Assembly: GCA_017960645.1 (NCBI GenBank)
Contig: JAGCYU010000013.1
Location: 47,901 to 111,900, forward strand
Direction of reading: 5' to 3'
Source: Alphaproteobacteria bacterium
GTDB taxonomy: Bacteria; Pseudomonadota; Alphaproteobacteria; CAAHEQ01; UBA3637
Length of the DNA: 64,000 nt
Both the position numbers and the translations under genes were made by a program. Shown piece after piece: positions 17,190-27,408 of the stretch; the stretch's first letter is position 1, and every line of letters starts with the position of its first letter. The notes under the pieces are model-generated. The model was not told the DNA's origin. It was given only the letters and a program-made list of their open reading frames with translations, and did not search any database.

Positions 17190-20100
17190 ATGAGGAAGCA
17201 ACCAGATTATGCAAAGGCCGAAACAGGCCGTAGCATGTAGAAATGCTGGGCGTATTAGCGATTATGGGTGTATTAAGCCTGACATCGTTATACGGTTATC
17301 AACGCTTCCAAACAAAAAGAAGGGCCGATGCTTTACTTTATGAAATAAATTTACGCGCTACAGATTATTCTTCCAAACTTATCAAAAATCCACCAAGCAC
17401 CGAGTTAACCCCATTAGATACCAGTCATTTTGACTCAGATATGGGATATACTTTTCAAGCAGGGGCTTCCTTAGATCAATTCTATGTGACAGTTAATGAT
17501 GTGCCTCAGAAAGTGTGCGAACTTGTACTCAGTGCTCAATATAAAGTTCCATTTCAAGTCAATGTTAATGAATATACAAACGTCAACGGGGATGAAGATG
17601 CGTGTGACCAAGATCAAAACTCTATTGAATTTCACTTTAAAAACGATCTTCAAGAATGTCAAAATTGTACAGCCACAGAAATTTGCAAAGTTGGGGAAAT
17701 TTATTGCGGATCAAAATGCTATAATCCCGAAACTCATGAATGCTTATATCCAAATAATGAAGTTTGTCAACGTGCTCCCTATTCTGGTTCAGATACAAGT
17801 CCGATTTGTCAGGTAGGAGAAGACCGTTATACATGTTGTGCCCCAGGAGCTACTTGCCGTTTAAATGAAGCGACCTCATATTATGAATGTGCACAATGCA
17901 CTGAATATGAAAAGGCTATGTCAGATGGTACGTGTTGTGCTTTAGAACACGTATGTGGTGATGTATGCTGTTCAAACGAAAATTATGTATGTAAAGAAAA
18001 TATGTACTGTGTTCGAGAAGAACAATGGTGCAATAATACGGCGTGTGCTTCGGATCAGCGTTGTACTGCTGTTGGTTGTTGTAAAGTTTATAAGGCCTGT
18101 CAAGATAATACAACATGCTGTGAAGAAGGAGAAGTATGTTCACAAAATAGTATATGCTGTCCAGAAGAACAAGCTGCAGCTTTAAAATGCTGTGCTGTTG
18201 GCGAAATCGGGTATAAAAATCTGTGTTGCAATAAAGAAACAACCACCCCTCTGACAGTTGCTGGTTTAGATATTTGTTGTCCAAAAGATCAAGTATGCAC
18301 AAATGCACAAGGACAGACCATTTGTTCTAAGTATCCAAATGCCGCTTCCGGGGATGCTCCATGTGAGGCTGTTAGTTGCGCAGAAGGACAAAGCTTGTGT
18401 AATTTAACGTGCTATGATCCCAACCTATATGATTGTACAGACGATGGTAGCTTATGCAGAACAGGAGGAGTGAATCCAAACCATATAAATTGTGGTGGCA
18501 CATGCTGTGACACGACGACATCAACTTGCATTAATAATCAGACTTGTTGCCCAAATGAACGCGTCAACGGAGGAGGAGAAACAGCCAGTTGTTGCGCCAG
18601 CGGAACAACTGTAGTAGATGGCGCGTGCTGTGCAAATAATCGCAAGTGTGTGATAGACAACCAAGAAGTATGTTGTCCAGAAGGAAACTGCTGCGAAATC
18701 AGTACAGGATATTATGCTTGTTGCCCAAGTGGCACGACGTGTTCGAAAACATCTAATAGCGAAGCAACAAAAGCATGCCTAGCCCCGGTAGCTTGCGAAA
18801 GCAATGCCGACTGTTTGGAAACACAATTTTGCCAATCCGCAGACAAAACCCCACATGGGGCCTCACCACAAAATGGCACATGCACTAATATTTCCAAAAG
18901 TGAAAAAACATTGGAGTTAGATGGACAAATATCAACATGGGTTAGAAGCGGAAGCGGCGGTGTAGGGCTAATGAATCGGTGGAGTGCAGAAAACTTCTGC
19001 GATGCCTTGGGTATGACATTGATGACTGAGGAACTTTTTTGTCCAGGAGGAGACATCACACAAATCGCAGAAGGCTCAACTATCACATGCGATGATTATG
19101 CATTAAGATATATGTTAAGAAATGCTTTTGCAAATAATCTATTGGTTCACGTAAAAAGAACGAACGACACTACATATGCATGTCAATTAGGAACGCTAAA
19201 TATTCCAGATTCTGGCACAGTAAAATTTGGGCCGACAAAAACAGCTGTGGCCATGTGTATGCCAAAAGATTTTGGAGGGTACCGCTGTCCTTCTACACGC
19301 CCTTACTATTCACCGGGGGCCAAAACATGTGTTGCCCGCCGTTGTTCCGCAGATATAAATGGAACTGTAGTAGATGAATGTCCAAATAACGAATATTGTC
19401 ATTATGAAACAACTTGGGACGAAGGCGAATGCGCTGGTAACATAAATTATATGGGTGTGTGCCGCCCTGTGGATGAGGTAACACAAGATTTAGAATTTCA
19501 AACTACGATTGATGGCAACACAGTCAACCACACATGTAAAATGTCAACGAAAAATATGCCATGGTTAAGTGCAGAAGATCTTTGTCATAAACTAGGACGT
19601 CAAGTGATTACTAGATCGCAGTTATGTGGATTAGCAACAGGGTTAGGACTCAGGTCTTGTTCACAATCCGCAACATATTCATCATTAGGTAAATCAAGCG
19701 TTGTATTTTGGTTGGAAGAAGATTCAGCATGTCTTGCTTATCGCCATGCAACAAATGAGAAATTGACACAATGAAAAAATCAAGGAGTGATGTTCGCGCA
19801 ATATGTGCCGACATTTCCTATCAGGATCCTTGTGGAGCAGATAAAATTTACAATAAGGACACAAAAACTTGTGAAGAAATCTGCCGCACAAACAGCGATT
19901 GCACAGGAGGACAATATTGTGACTTGATTACCTTTACTTCGGATGAAGGATGTTATTTTGAAACTGGCCTATGTCGCAGTGTACTTGACGATCGTCGAGA
20001 TTATTCCATTACCTTTACCGACGGAGAAAACTACATCACAGAAGATTGGATCATTTCTCCGCCCATATGAGTTGGGACAGCGCCCAAAATTTCTGCGCCG

Positions 20101-21038
20101 CATTATCTAGACCCGTTGCAGAACGAAATATCTTTTTCAACAATATCAATCCCATGGCCTGTACTAAATCACCACGCTGTTGGACAGCACGCAAACAACT
20201 TATGAATTCCTCTAATTTTTGGTGGTTTGATAATGAACCTGCATCAGCAGATGTATGTACAGCATACCAAGTATCAAAGGATGATTTAAAAGCTGATATA
20301 GAACCAAACGCTATTTCACGCAGAAATAAACGTAGTGCATTGTGTGGCCCTTATAACAAAATTATCCAACCTTGTGGATGCTATGTAGAAGGAGAATGCG
20401 ACACCCCCTGTCTTATAGACCAAGAAACATGCGGTTGTTTTGATAATTCATGTCCCAATTCTTGTACAAAATGGGATTGGTTACAAGCTACAGGCTCTCA
20501 ATACATTGATACAAAATACATTGGAACTTCAAATTTCAAGGTTGAAGCATTAGTTTCATGGCACCAGAAAACAGGAACCTGGCAAGAAGTTTTAGGTGCC
20601 CGCGATACTAATAAAAGTAGCGATCGTTTCTCTATTACCTTTAATACGAATCAAGGCGCTAACAATCCTTTTTTGGGATACAACATTGGAAATCAATCAA
20701 ACGATGCATTAATTGCTGCTGCATTAGATACTAAGTATCATTTTACTGCAAATAAGGATTCATTTACAGTGAATGGATCTTCTTATAATGTCAATGCAAC
20801 ACTTGCAAATGGAAAATACAGTATATTTTTGTTTGCAGTCAGCCAAAAAGGATCTCCAATACAAACCAATTTCCATGGAAAAATATATTACGTTAAGTTT
20901 TACGATAATGAAACATTGGTACTTGACTTTATTCCTGTAACCGATGTACGTGGACGCCCTGCCATGTATGATCAAGTATCAAAAACTTTATTCTATAATG
21001 TTGGTTCCGGCAAGTTTGAAACTGGAAATGATTCCTAA
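17190..21038 (+). pseudogene. Giant prepilin/Cys-rich/lectin-like/LamG-like surface protein, interrupted by three -1 frameshifts
   Basis: One ~1,280-residue gene is split into frames 17190-17240, 17243-19774, 19771-20070 and 20046-21038. The start follows GGGGG. Residues MRKQPDYAKAETGRSM then stop; adding one base gives GRSMVEMLGVLAIMGVL, a type IV prepilin N-terminus. Next come ~480 residues packed with cysteine pairs (CC repeats), then lectin-like modules around RWSAENFCDALG and MPWLSAEDLCHKLG. A second shift (after LTQ) and a third (SPP to MSWDSAQNFCAALS) interrupt the next module, and the end is a LamG-like domain (TGSQYIDTKYIGTSN ... LVLDFIPVTDVRG). Each break is repaired by one base in a short homopolymer, so decay, phase variation or sequence error are all possible. 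Confidence 0.75.
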
Positions 21039-21155
21039 TATCTTTTAGGCCGCAATACCTAAATTTCGACAAGGCTTTTTTTGCTTTTAAAAGGGTATGG
21101 AATACCCCCCAAATTGGCTCAGTTCACATTTTACCCCCTAAAAAAGGGTAACAAA

Positions 21156-21599
21156 ATGACCGATTTTTGGGCCAACTGTACAACCTATGGCGGTCAAATT
21201 ATAACGGCCAACAAATACGGAGCTGACTTGGGCGGTCTGTGCAACGACCCTAACGACACAAACCTGACCAACAATTGTAATGGCAAGAAGTTTTGTTTAA
21301 GAGCAAACCAGAAGAATTCATGTTGGTGGTCTGCCTTTACTTGGTGTGAAGCTATTGGGGGAAAATTAGCGAGTTTTGCCAGTGTATGCCCTAATACACA
21401 GATGATTGCGAGTAACACATGCCCTAATGTGACAGGTATTGGTACCAGTAAACGTTATTGGACTAGTGCAGGCTCTGGAATAGACGCAGCCTTTGATGTA
21501 AACCTTTCAAGTGGGACAATTATTCCAAGCGGCTATAACGTTCGTAATTATGGCGCTAATAACCTTACATCTCATTATGCTCTCTGCGAGGAAAAATAA
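21156..21599 (+). CDS. Lectin-like module lacking a signal peptide, 147 aa
   Basis: A stand-alone copy of the lectin-like module: ITANKYGADLGGLCNDPNDT, KKFCLRANQKNSCWWSAFTW, CEAIGGKLASFASVCPNT, RYWTSAG and a terminal HYALCEEK. It corresponds to the mature part of the proteins at 7400-7882 and 8122-8577 but begins MTDFWANCTTYGG without any signal peptide. The Shine-Dalgarno (AAAAAAGGG before ATG at 21156) is modest. It may be the surviving 3' end of a truncated gene next to the broken giant gene, or a module expressed with a partner. No promoter was found between it and the giant gene. Confidence 0.6.
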   Translation: MTDFWANCTTYGGQIITANKYGADLGGLCNDPNDTNLTNNCNGKKFCLRANQKNSCWWSAFTWCEAIGGKLASFASVCPNTQMIASNTCPNVTGIGTSKRYWTSAGSGIDAAFDVNLSSGTIIPSGYNVRNYGANNLTSHYALCEEK

Positions 21600-21717
21600 C
21601 GCCGCGCTCACCATCATAAAACAGTATAAAAAAATCATATATTTTTGCAAAATGTATTGACAAATCTGCAAAAGTGTGTCCAATATATCTAATATAGTGC
21701 ATTCAAAAGGAGGAAGT

Positions 21718-22434
21718 ATGAAAAAGTTCACAAACTGGCTAAAGCAAGGCAAAAGTCGTGGTATATTAATCACGCTATTAATTTCGGTTTTATTATCCGT
21801 TTTTATTGCGTATCGCACATATTTAGGTGTTAACCAAGAACTTCGTTTATTAACGGCATCGCCAGAGGCTCAAGCTTTCTTGCAAGAATTCCCAAAACTA
21901 ACTATCAAAAACGGGCAAATTCAAGATGACGTTGTGTGGTCTCGCGCATTTCCTGGACTAAATATCCCTGTCATCGTTGATACTTCCAGCACAGAAGTAC
22001 CCGTCAATTCTCATCCGGGCATCTATGTCACACGCACCAATGTTGTTGTTCAAGGGCAAGGTGCATTGCAAAAGATTTATTCTATTCCGAACTATGATGA
22101 AGCCGTTTTGTTTTCGTTACCGGATATGCTCAGCTTTATGTCTTCCTATATCATTCCTGCCTTTGCAGCAATCAGTATGTTTTTAAGCTGTTGGGTTCTT
22201 TTCTTATTTACGGTGTTATTATCGCTGATTATTGCTGCCATCGCACGGGTGCCCTATAAAGAAGGCAAATTGTGGCGCACAAGCTTGGTTTCCAGCTTAG
22301 GTCTTCTTGTGGTCAATATGCTGACAATAACCATCCTGACAACAACGCTGTCGTTTTTGGCTTCATTATGCTTATCAACAATCGCCAGCGTCTTGTTGCT
22401 GTATTGGCTGAACACCAAAAATCAGGAAATTTAA
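21718..22434 (+). CDS. DUF1189-like inner-membrane protein
   Basis: A 238-residue membrane protein. One TM helix at the N-terminus (GILITLLISVLLSVFIAYRT), a ~120-residue extracytoplasmic loop (LTIKNGQIQDDVVWSRAFPG, VIVDTSSTEVPV), then four hydrophobic segments. This layout and the LTIKNGQI motif match the DUF1189 family, whose function is unknown. The ATG at 21718 follows a strong AAAGGAGGAAGT. A promoter TTGACA...CAATAT lies around 21658. The stop overlaps queA's stop on the other strand by 4 bases. Confidence 0.8.
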   Translation: MKKFTNWLKQGKSRGILITLLISVLLSVFIAYRTYLGVNQELRLLTASPEAQAFLQEFPKLTIKNGQIQDDVVWSRAFPGLNIPVIVDTSSTEVPVNSHPGIYVTRTNVVVQGQGALQKIYSIPNYDEAVLFSLPDMLSFMSSYIIPAFAAISMFLSCWVLFLFTVLLSLIIAAIARVPYKEGKLWRTSLVSSLGLLVVNMLTITILTTTLSFLASLCLSTIASVLLLYWLNTKNQEI

Positions 22435-23468
22435 TTTTTAGCTTTTTCAATTAAACACGCATCGCCATAGGAGAAAAAACGATATCGTTCTTCTATGGCA
22501 TGTTTGTATGCGTTTTTCATCACATCAATACCGGCCAAAGCACACACAAGCATAAACAACGTTGATTCTGGAATATGAAAGTTTGTGAACAAAGCATCAA
22601 TTGCTTTAAAATGATACCCGGGGGTGATAAAGATAGAGGTTTCTTGTGTAAACGGGTGAACAATGCCTTGATCATCTGTGGCAGATTCCAGCAATCTGAG
22701 CGAGGTTGTCCCAACAGCAACAAGGCGCCTGCCCTCTTGCTTATATTGTGTTAAACGCTCAGCAACTTCGGGCGTAATAATCCCATATTCTGCATGCATG
22801 TGATGGTTATCTGTATCTTCCACCTTAACGGGCAAAAAAGTTCCTCCACCCACATGCAACGTCACAAACTCTTTTTGAATACCGCTCTTTTCTAAAGCCT
22901 CAAACAAACGCGACGTAAAATGCAAGCCTGCTGTTGGTGCTGCAACAGCTCCTTCATGTTTAGCATACATTGTTTGATAATCCGATTTATCGGACTCTAA
23001 TCCACCACGTTCTCGTTTGATATAGGGCGGCAACGGCATTGTCCCCACCGTATGAAGCATCGCAAATAACTCTGCGCCCGCTACATTAAATTGCACAACC
23101 ACACTGCCCGATTTTGTTTTATTTAAAACAGTGGCATAAAAATCTGGAACAAACTGAATCACATCTCCAATTTTCAAACGCCTGGCATTTTTAATCAACG
23201 TTTCCCAAGTGGATAAATTGATTTGCTTAAACAACGTTAATTCAATTGCAGCCTGCCCCCGCATCCCGTATAACCGTGCAGGAATCACTTTGGTATCATT
23301 AAAGACTAATACATCATTTGGACGTAATAAACTTGGCAAGTCCAGCATCGTTTTATCTTGCAACTGCATCCCATCAATATGCAATAACCGAGCGGCATCC
23401 CTGGGTTCAACAGGGTAATTTGCAATTAAATCTTGGGGTAATTCAAAATTAAAAATTTCTGTTTTCAT
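22431..23468 (-). CDS. queA: S-adenosylmethionine:tRNA ribosyltransferase-isomerase
   Basis: QueA transfers and isomerises the ribosyl part of SAM onto 7-aminomethyl-7-deazaguanine in tRNA, making epoxyqueuosine. The 345 residues start FELPQDLIANYPVEPRDAAR and contain VFNDTKVIPARL, the APTAGLHFT and VTLHVGGGTFLPV motifs, and FHIPESTLFMLVCALAG near the end, all diagnostic. Length is standard. The ATG at 23468 lies 7 bases after a consensus TATAAT, so the message is likely leaderless. It shares a short divergent promoter region with the lipoprotein gene at 23557. Confidence 0.97.
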   Translation of the reverse strand: MKTEIFNFELPQDLIANYPVEPRDAARLLHIDGMQLQDKTMLDLPSLLRPNDVLVFNDTKVIPARLYGMRGQAAIELTLFKQINLSTWETLIKNARRLKIGDVIQFVPDFYATVLNKTKSGSVVVQFNVAGAELFAMLHTVGTMPLPPYIKRERGGLESDKSDYQTMYAKHEGAVAAPTAGLHFTSRLFEALEKSGIQKEFVTLHVGGGTFLPVKVEDTDNHHMHAEYGIITPEVAERLTQYKQEGRRLVAVGTTSLRLLESATDDQGIVHPFTQETSIFITPGYHFKAIDALFTNFHIPESTLFMLVCALAGIDVMKNAYKHAIEERYRFFSYGDACLIEKAKN

Positions 23469-23475
23469 GGAGAAT

Positions 23476-23549
23476 ATTATACGCCATTTTATCTTTTTTT
23501 TCAAGCGATGCGAAAAAAGCTTGCAACTTCACACAAAAACTTTTACAAT
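23476..23549. promoter_or_regulatory. Back-to-back leaderless promoters (queA and lipoprotein)
   Basis: Minus: TTGAAA (23499-23504), 17 bases, TATAAT (23476-23481), 7 bases to queA ATG. Plus: TTGCAA (23521-23526), 17 bases, TACAAT (23544-23549), 7 bases to the lipoprotein ATG at 23557. The two -35 boxes are 16 bases apart; neither gene has a Shine-Dalgarno. Confidence 0.75.
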
Positions 23550-23556
23550 CAAACTT

Positions 23557-23904
23557 ATGAAAAAGGGATTAGCTGTTTTACTTTGTTGTTTCGTTGTTTT
23601 AGCGTGTCGCAAACAGACGCCCGTTTTTATTGATGTAGAACGCGCAACACTATATCATGGGCAATCTGCTGTCTCTTTATACGATAACTTTGGGGCGCCA
23701 CAAAAACATTACATGGATCCGTATGGTATTCATGAAGTGTATTATAAGTTTGAAGATATTCAACAACGCAATCTGAAAAAGAAATATTATTTTTGTGACC
23801 TTGCCGTTTATTTAGATGACGATGTTGTCATAGATTGGCAATGGCGCGGCAATAAATGTCATGTTGAAGTGGATGAAAAAGAATTTTATCTGGACGAAGA
23901 TTAA
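23557..23904 (+). CDS. Small lipoprotein, 115 aa, unknown function
   Basis: The start MKKGLAVLLCCFVVLACRKQ is a lipoprotein signal with a VLAC lipobox, so the mature protein would begin at Cys17. The mature ~99 residues (YHGQSAVSLYDNFGAPQKHY, HEVYYKFEDIQQRNL) resemble small outer-membrane-assembly lipoproteins in general layout (GAPQKHY like the SmpA/BamE G-x-P turn), but the match is too weak to name. Its last bases overlap the 3' end of xerC on the opposite strand by 4 bases. Confidence 0.75.
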   Translation: MKKGLAVLLCCFVVLACRKQTPVFIDVERATLYHGQSAVSLYDNFGAPQKHYMDPYGIHEVYYKFEDIQQRNLKKKYYFCDLAVYLDDDVVIDWQWRGNKCHVEVDEKEFYLDED

Positions 23905-24848
23905 TGTGCCCGTGGATGCGCTTTTTGATAGACGCGCTCCAAATGTTCGGTTGTAATTTCCGTATATTTTTGTGTGGCAGATAGCGAACTGTGTCCCAAT
24001 AACTCTTGTACCGTACGTAAATCCCCACCGCCTTCCAACAAATGCGTGGCAAAACTGTGGCGCAAAGCGTGTGGTGTTACAGTATCTGGCCATCCAAGTA
24101 ATTTTCGCAAAGTACGAACATTTCTTTGTACAACGCCTGCATTTAAACGCTTGCCCCAACCCCCAATAAATAAGGGAGTTCCTTGGGTTGGATTCGGATG
24201 ATGATTCATATAAGTTTGAATGGCTCGACGAACCGCAGGTAACACAGGAACTAATCGTTGTTTGCCGCCTTTTCCGGTAATCACAAAAGCGTCACCTGTC
24301 GCGGGGAAATCACCTACATTCAATGATAAAGCTTCATGAATACGCAAACCACAACCGTATAACAACGTATATAAAGCCTTATCGCGCCATCCTTCCCATT
24401 CATGTTTTGGAATAGACCTGGCTTTATCCAAAAAAAGTTTAGCATCCTTGGCACTCAAAGGATGGGGTAAAGTTTTGCCGGCCTTAGGAGAATGTAAAGC
24501 CATTACATAAGCATTCTCAAGCAAACCAGAGCGCATTAAAAATTTGAAATAATTTTTTAATGCTGAAACTTCCCGAGCCATTGAAGATCGCGATATGTTG
24601 CAATCCACCCGCCAAGCCAAAAAAGAACGAAAATCCGTAATTTTTAAATTTTTTAAAGCCGCAAAAGAAATAACCTCTCCCAGATGTTGATATAAAAAAT
24701 GACAAAATGTCTTAATATCTAAAAAATAGGACTCGCCGGTCAATTTGGATAAACGGCGTGTACTCACCAAATGTGCATACCATTGGTTGATGGATTCTTG
24801 AACTTCCAAGTTGGCGGTTACAGATAAAGGGTTGTATTCTTCTGTCAT
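23901..24848 (-). CDS. XerC/XerD-family tyrosine recombinase
   Basis: A 315-residue site-specific recombinase, most likely XerC, which resolves chromosome dimers at dif with XerD. The N-terminal SAM-like core-binding domain spans residues ~12-105. Catalytic residues are Arg in GCGLRIHEALSLN, Lys in the ITGKGGKQR beta-hairpin, His-x-x-Arg in HALRHSFATHLL, His in LGHSSLSATQKYT and Tyr in that same motif. It is adjacent to priA, divergently transcribed, a common chromosomal neighbourhood rather than a mobile element. It could in principle act on the tRNA cassettes, but nothing in the sequence shows that. Confidence 0.92.
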   Translation of the reverse strand: MTEEYNPLSVTANLEVQESINQWYAHLVSTRRLSKLTGESYFLDIKTFCHFLYQHLGEVISFAALKNLKITDFRSFLAWRVDCNISRSSMAREVSALKNYFKFLMRSGLLENAYVMALHSPKAGKTLPHPLSAKDAKLFLDKARSIPKHEWEGWRDKALYTLLYGCGLRIHEALSLNVGDFPATGDAFVITGKGGKQRLVPVLPAVRRAIQTYMNHHPNPTQGTPLFIGGWGKRLNAGVVQRNVRTLRKLLGWPDTVTPHALRHSFATHLLEGGGDLRTVQELLGHSSLSATQKYTEITTEHLERVYQKAHPRAH

Positions 24849-24894
24849 TTCGTGTATCCTTAATAACAGGTATGATAAAACGAAAAAGGAAAAA

Positions 24895-26847
24895 ATGCAA
24901 CAAATAACAGTCCTTTGTCCTCTAGCTGTTGATGCCTATGATTATATGGCGCCGGACAGTTTGCCCGTTGGCACATTTGTACGAGTTCCACTAGGGCGCA
25001 AACATGTGCTGGGTGTGGTGTGGGACAGTCCTATCAATCAACAACTGGATGCTCAAAAACTAAAACCTATTGACCAAGTCTTGCCACTGCCGTTACTGCC
25101 GCAACAAACGATTCAATTCGTCAACTGGGTTGCAAAATATACTTTAAGCAAACTTGGCCCTGTTTTAAAAATGGCACTAAATCCGGAAATTGAAAAAATC
25201 AGTAAACACCCCATTGTTTTTGACACACCGCGACCGGACTTTAAACAACTGGATTTTTCCGAACAACAAAAACAAGCTATCAAACAACTGCTGTCGTTAA
25301 GAGGATTCAATGTAGCCTTGTTGGACGGCATCACAGGATCTGGGAAAACAGAGGTGTATTTTGAAGCCATCGCCACACATTTGAAGCAAGGGGAACAAGT
25401 TCTGGTTCTGTTGCCGGAAATTATTTTAACAACCGCATGGTTAGAGCGTTTTAAAGATCGTTTTGGGGTGTACCCGGCTTTGTGGCATTCTTCTATCACA
25501 GCAAAAACGCGCCGTGATACGTGGGAAGCTGTGCGCTCAGGAGCCTCGCGAGTCATTGTAGGTGCCAGATCTGCCTTATTTTTACCGTTTCAAAACTTGG
25601 GTCTGATTGTTATTGATGAAGAACATGATGCATCCTTTAAACAAGAAGATGGCGTTTTATATAATGCACGAGACATGGCAATTGTCCGAGCTAAACAAGC
25701 CCCTTGTCCTATTATTTTGGCCAGCGCAACCCCCAGTTTAGAAACCTATTGCAATGCGGAAAATGGAAAATATCAACACATTCACTTAACCGAACGGTTT
25801 AAAGGTGCTGTTTTACCGGAAATTGAACTTGTTGATATGCGTAATAAAGAAAAAGGACCTGTACGTTTTATTTCCGCACGATTAGCTCAGCTGTTGCAAG
25901 AAAAGTTGAATCAACACCAACAATCGCTATTATTTTTAAATCGTCGCGGCTATGCCCCGTTGGTTTTATGTCGTGCTTGTGGAGAAAAGCTCAGCTGTCC
26001 ACACTGTTCAGCGTGGCTAACAGAACACAGAAAAACACATACGCTTCAATGCCACCATTGTGGCTATACGCGCAAAAGACCAGATATTTGTCCCACGTGT
26101 CATGAACAAAATAGTTTTATCTCGTGTGGACCGGGGGTCGAACGAATAGCGGAAGAAGTACAAACCCTGCTTCCTCAAGCAAAAACGGCTACTATAACCT
26201 CGGATACATTAAATAGTCCGAAACAATTTACAAACCTGCTTGACCAAATTCAAAAGGGAGAAATTGATATTTTAATCGGCACCCAAATATTGGCAAAGGG
26301 GCATCATTTCCCAAATCTGACCTTAGTTGGAGTCATAGATGCAGACATGGGATTAGCAGGAGGCGATTTACGTGCGGGGGAACGCACCTTTCAATTGTTA
26401 CAACAAGTCATGGGACGCGCGGGACGTTCCGAAAACACAGGAATAGCGGTTTTGCAAACTTACAGCCCTGAAAATTTAATTTTAAAAGCACTTCAAAACA
26501 ATGACAGAAATACTTTTTTAACAGAAGAAATTGCCGCCAGAAAGCTATTGAAAATGCCGCCTTTTGGAAAATTAGCCGCCATTATTGTTAGTGGAAAAAA
26601 TGAAAGTTTAACATATAAAACGGCCAAAAATTTAGCATTAACGGCACCTTCTATGCCTGGACTAGAAGTCCTTGGGCCTGTGGTTGCCCCTTTGGCAAAG
26701 CTTAAAGATAAAAACCGTTATCGTCTATTGGTTAAAGCCACAAAAAATATCACATTACAAAATATCTTGCATCCATGGGTAAATCGCGTTAAAATACCAT
26801 CAAGCGTCAATGTACGCATTGATATTGACCCCTATAGTTTTTTTTAA
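24895..26847 (+). CDS. priA: Primosomal protein N' (replication restart helicase)
   Basis: PriA rebuilds replication forks away from oriC. The 650 residues have an N-terminal 3'-DNA-binding domain (GTFVRVPLGRKHVLGVVWD), Walker [13 protein letters not shown] (~residue 145), DEEHDASFKQ, the HARRY-type LFLNRRGYAP motif, two zinc sites formed by CRACGEKLSCPHC and CHHCGY...CPTC, and helicase motifs V/VI (IGTQILAKGHHFPNLTLVG, QVMGRAGR). It is slightly short against about 730, mainly in the N-terminus. The start at 24895 follows AAAAAGGAAAAA. Confidence 0.96.
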   Translation: MQQITVLCPLAVDAYDYMAPDSLPVGTFVRVPLGRKHVLGVVWDSPINQQLDAQKLKPIDQVLPLPLLPQQTIQFVNWVAKYTLSKLGPVLKMALNPEIEKISKHPIVFDTPRPDFKQLDFSEQQKQAIKQLLSLRGFNVALLDGITGSGKTEVYFEAIATHLKQGEQVLVLLPEIILTTAWLERFKDRFGVYPALWHSSITAKTRRDTWEAVRSGASRVIVGARSALFLPFQNLGLIVIDEEHDASFKQEDGVLYNARDMAIVRAKQAPCPIILASATPSLETYCNAENGKYQHIHLTERFKGAVLPEIELVDMRNKEKGPVRFISARLAQLLQEKLNQHQQSLLFLNRRGYAPLVLCRACGEKLSCPHCSAWLTEHRKTHTLQCHHCGYTRKRPDICPTCHEQNSFISCGPGVERIAEEVQTLLPQAKTATITSDTLNSPKQFTNLLDQIQKGEIDILIGTQILAKGHHFPNLTLVGVIDADMGLAGGDLRAGERTFQLLQQVMGRAGRSENTGIAVLQTYSPENLILKALQNNDRNTFLTEEIAARKLLKMPPFGKLAAIIVSGKNESLTYKTAKNLALTAPSMPGLEVLGPVVAPLAKLKDKNRYRLLVKATKNITLQNILHPWVNRVKIPSSVNVRIDIDPYSFF

Positions 26848-26859
26848 GAAAGGTTCTTT

Positions 26860-27408
26860 ATGCGCTCATCGAAATCTTTTTTTATTTCAATTTTTCGCCC
26901 TATCTGTCGTTTGATCTCTTGCACTTTATGGCAATTGCCTTGGTTTGGTGTTATTGCAGGCGGTGTGTGGTGGTACAAACAAACTTTACCTGTAGCCATT
27001 CAACATCATTTTGGATTAGATCAAGCTGATTTATCTTTACAACAATCCCTGGAACGCGTTCGCATTTTAAAAGGCATGACAAGCTTCAGCAATCCCGGCA
27101 GTTTAGTTTCTTATTTATCTGCTCTTTTTGATCGCACAAGTGCCAATGCAAAATATACTTCTTTGCAGATGATAGCGGGAACGGCAGAAACGGTAACTAT
27201 TTGGGCATTGGATTTAATATTCATTTTGGCATGTGTATATGCTGTGTATCGTATATACAAAGCTTTTCGGGCTGATACTCAAAAATATCATTTTGCCAAA
27301 AGCATTGTAAATCAAATCAATCCAAATATTGAAGCATTACACAGCCAAATTACGCTGTTGCAACAAGAAATTGATGAACTGAAAAATGAATTGCACAACA
27401 AAAAATAG
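26860..27408 (+). CDS. Membrane protein with C-terminal coiled coil, 182 aa
   Basis: I do not recognise this protein. It has a hydrophobic segment near residues 25-42 (LPWFGVIAGGVWWY), a soluble stretch with IQHHFGLDQADLSLQQSLER, a second TM helix at ~110-130 (TIWALDLIFILACVYAVYRI), and a C-terminal coiled coil (IEALHSQITLLQQEIDELKNE). It starts 12 bases after priA with GAAAGG, and its end overlaps the DUF167 gene by 23 bases, so the three are probably co-transcribed. Confidence 0.65.
   Translation: MRSSKSFFISIFRPICRLISCTLWQLPWFGVIAGGVWWYKQTLPVAIQHHFGLDQADLSLQQSLERVRILKGMTSFSNPGSLVSYLSALFDRTSANAKYTSLQMIAGTAETVTIWALDLIFILACVYAVYRIYKAFRADTQKYHFAKSIVNQINPNIEALHSQITLLQQEIDELKNELHNKK

Noticed and set aside
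17238..20070. Programmed ribosomal frameshifting in the giant gene
   Set aside because: All three shifts lack slippery sequences with downstream structures; one near the prepilin signal and two in-domain breaks are better explained by mutation, phase variation or error.
23901..24848. XerC-like recombinase as the enzyme moving the tRNA cassettes
   Set aside because: It sits in a normal chromosomal context beside priA and is far from the arrays; cassette ends do not look like dif. Kept only as a possibility.
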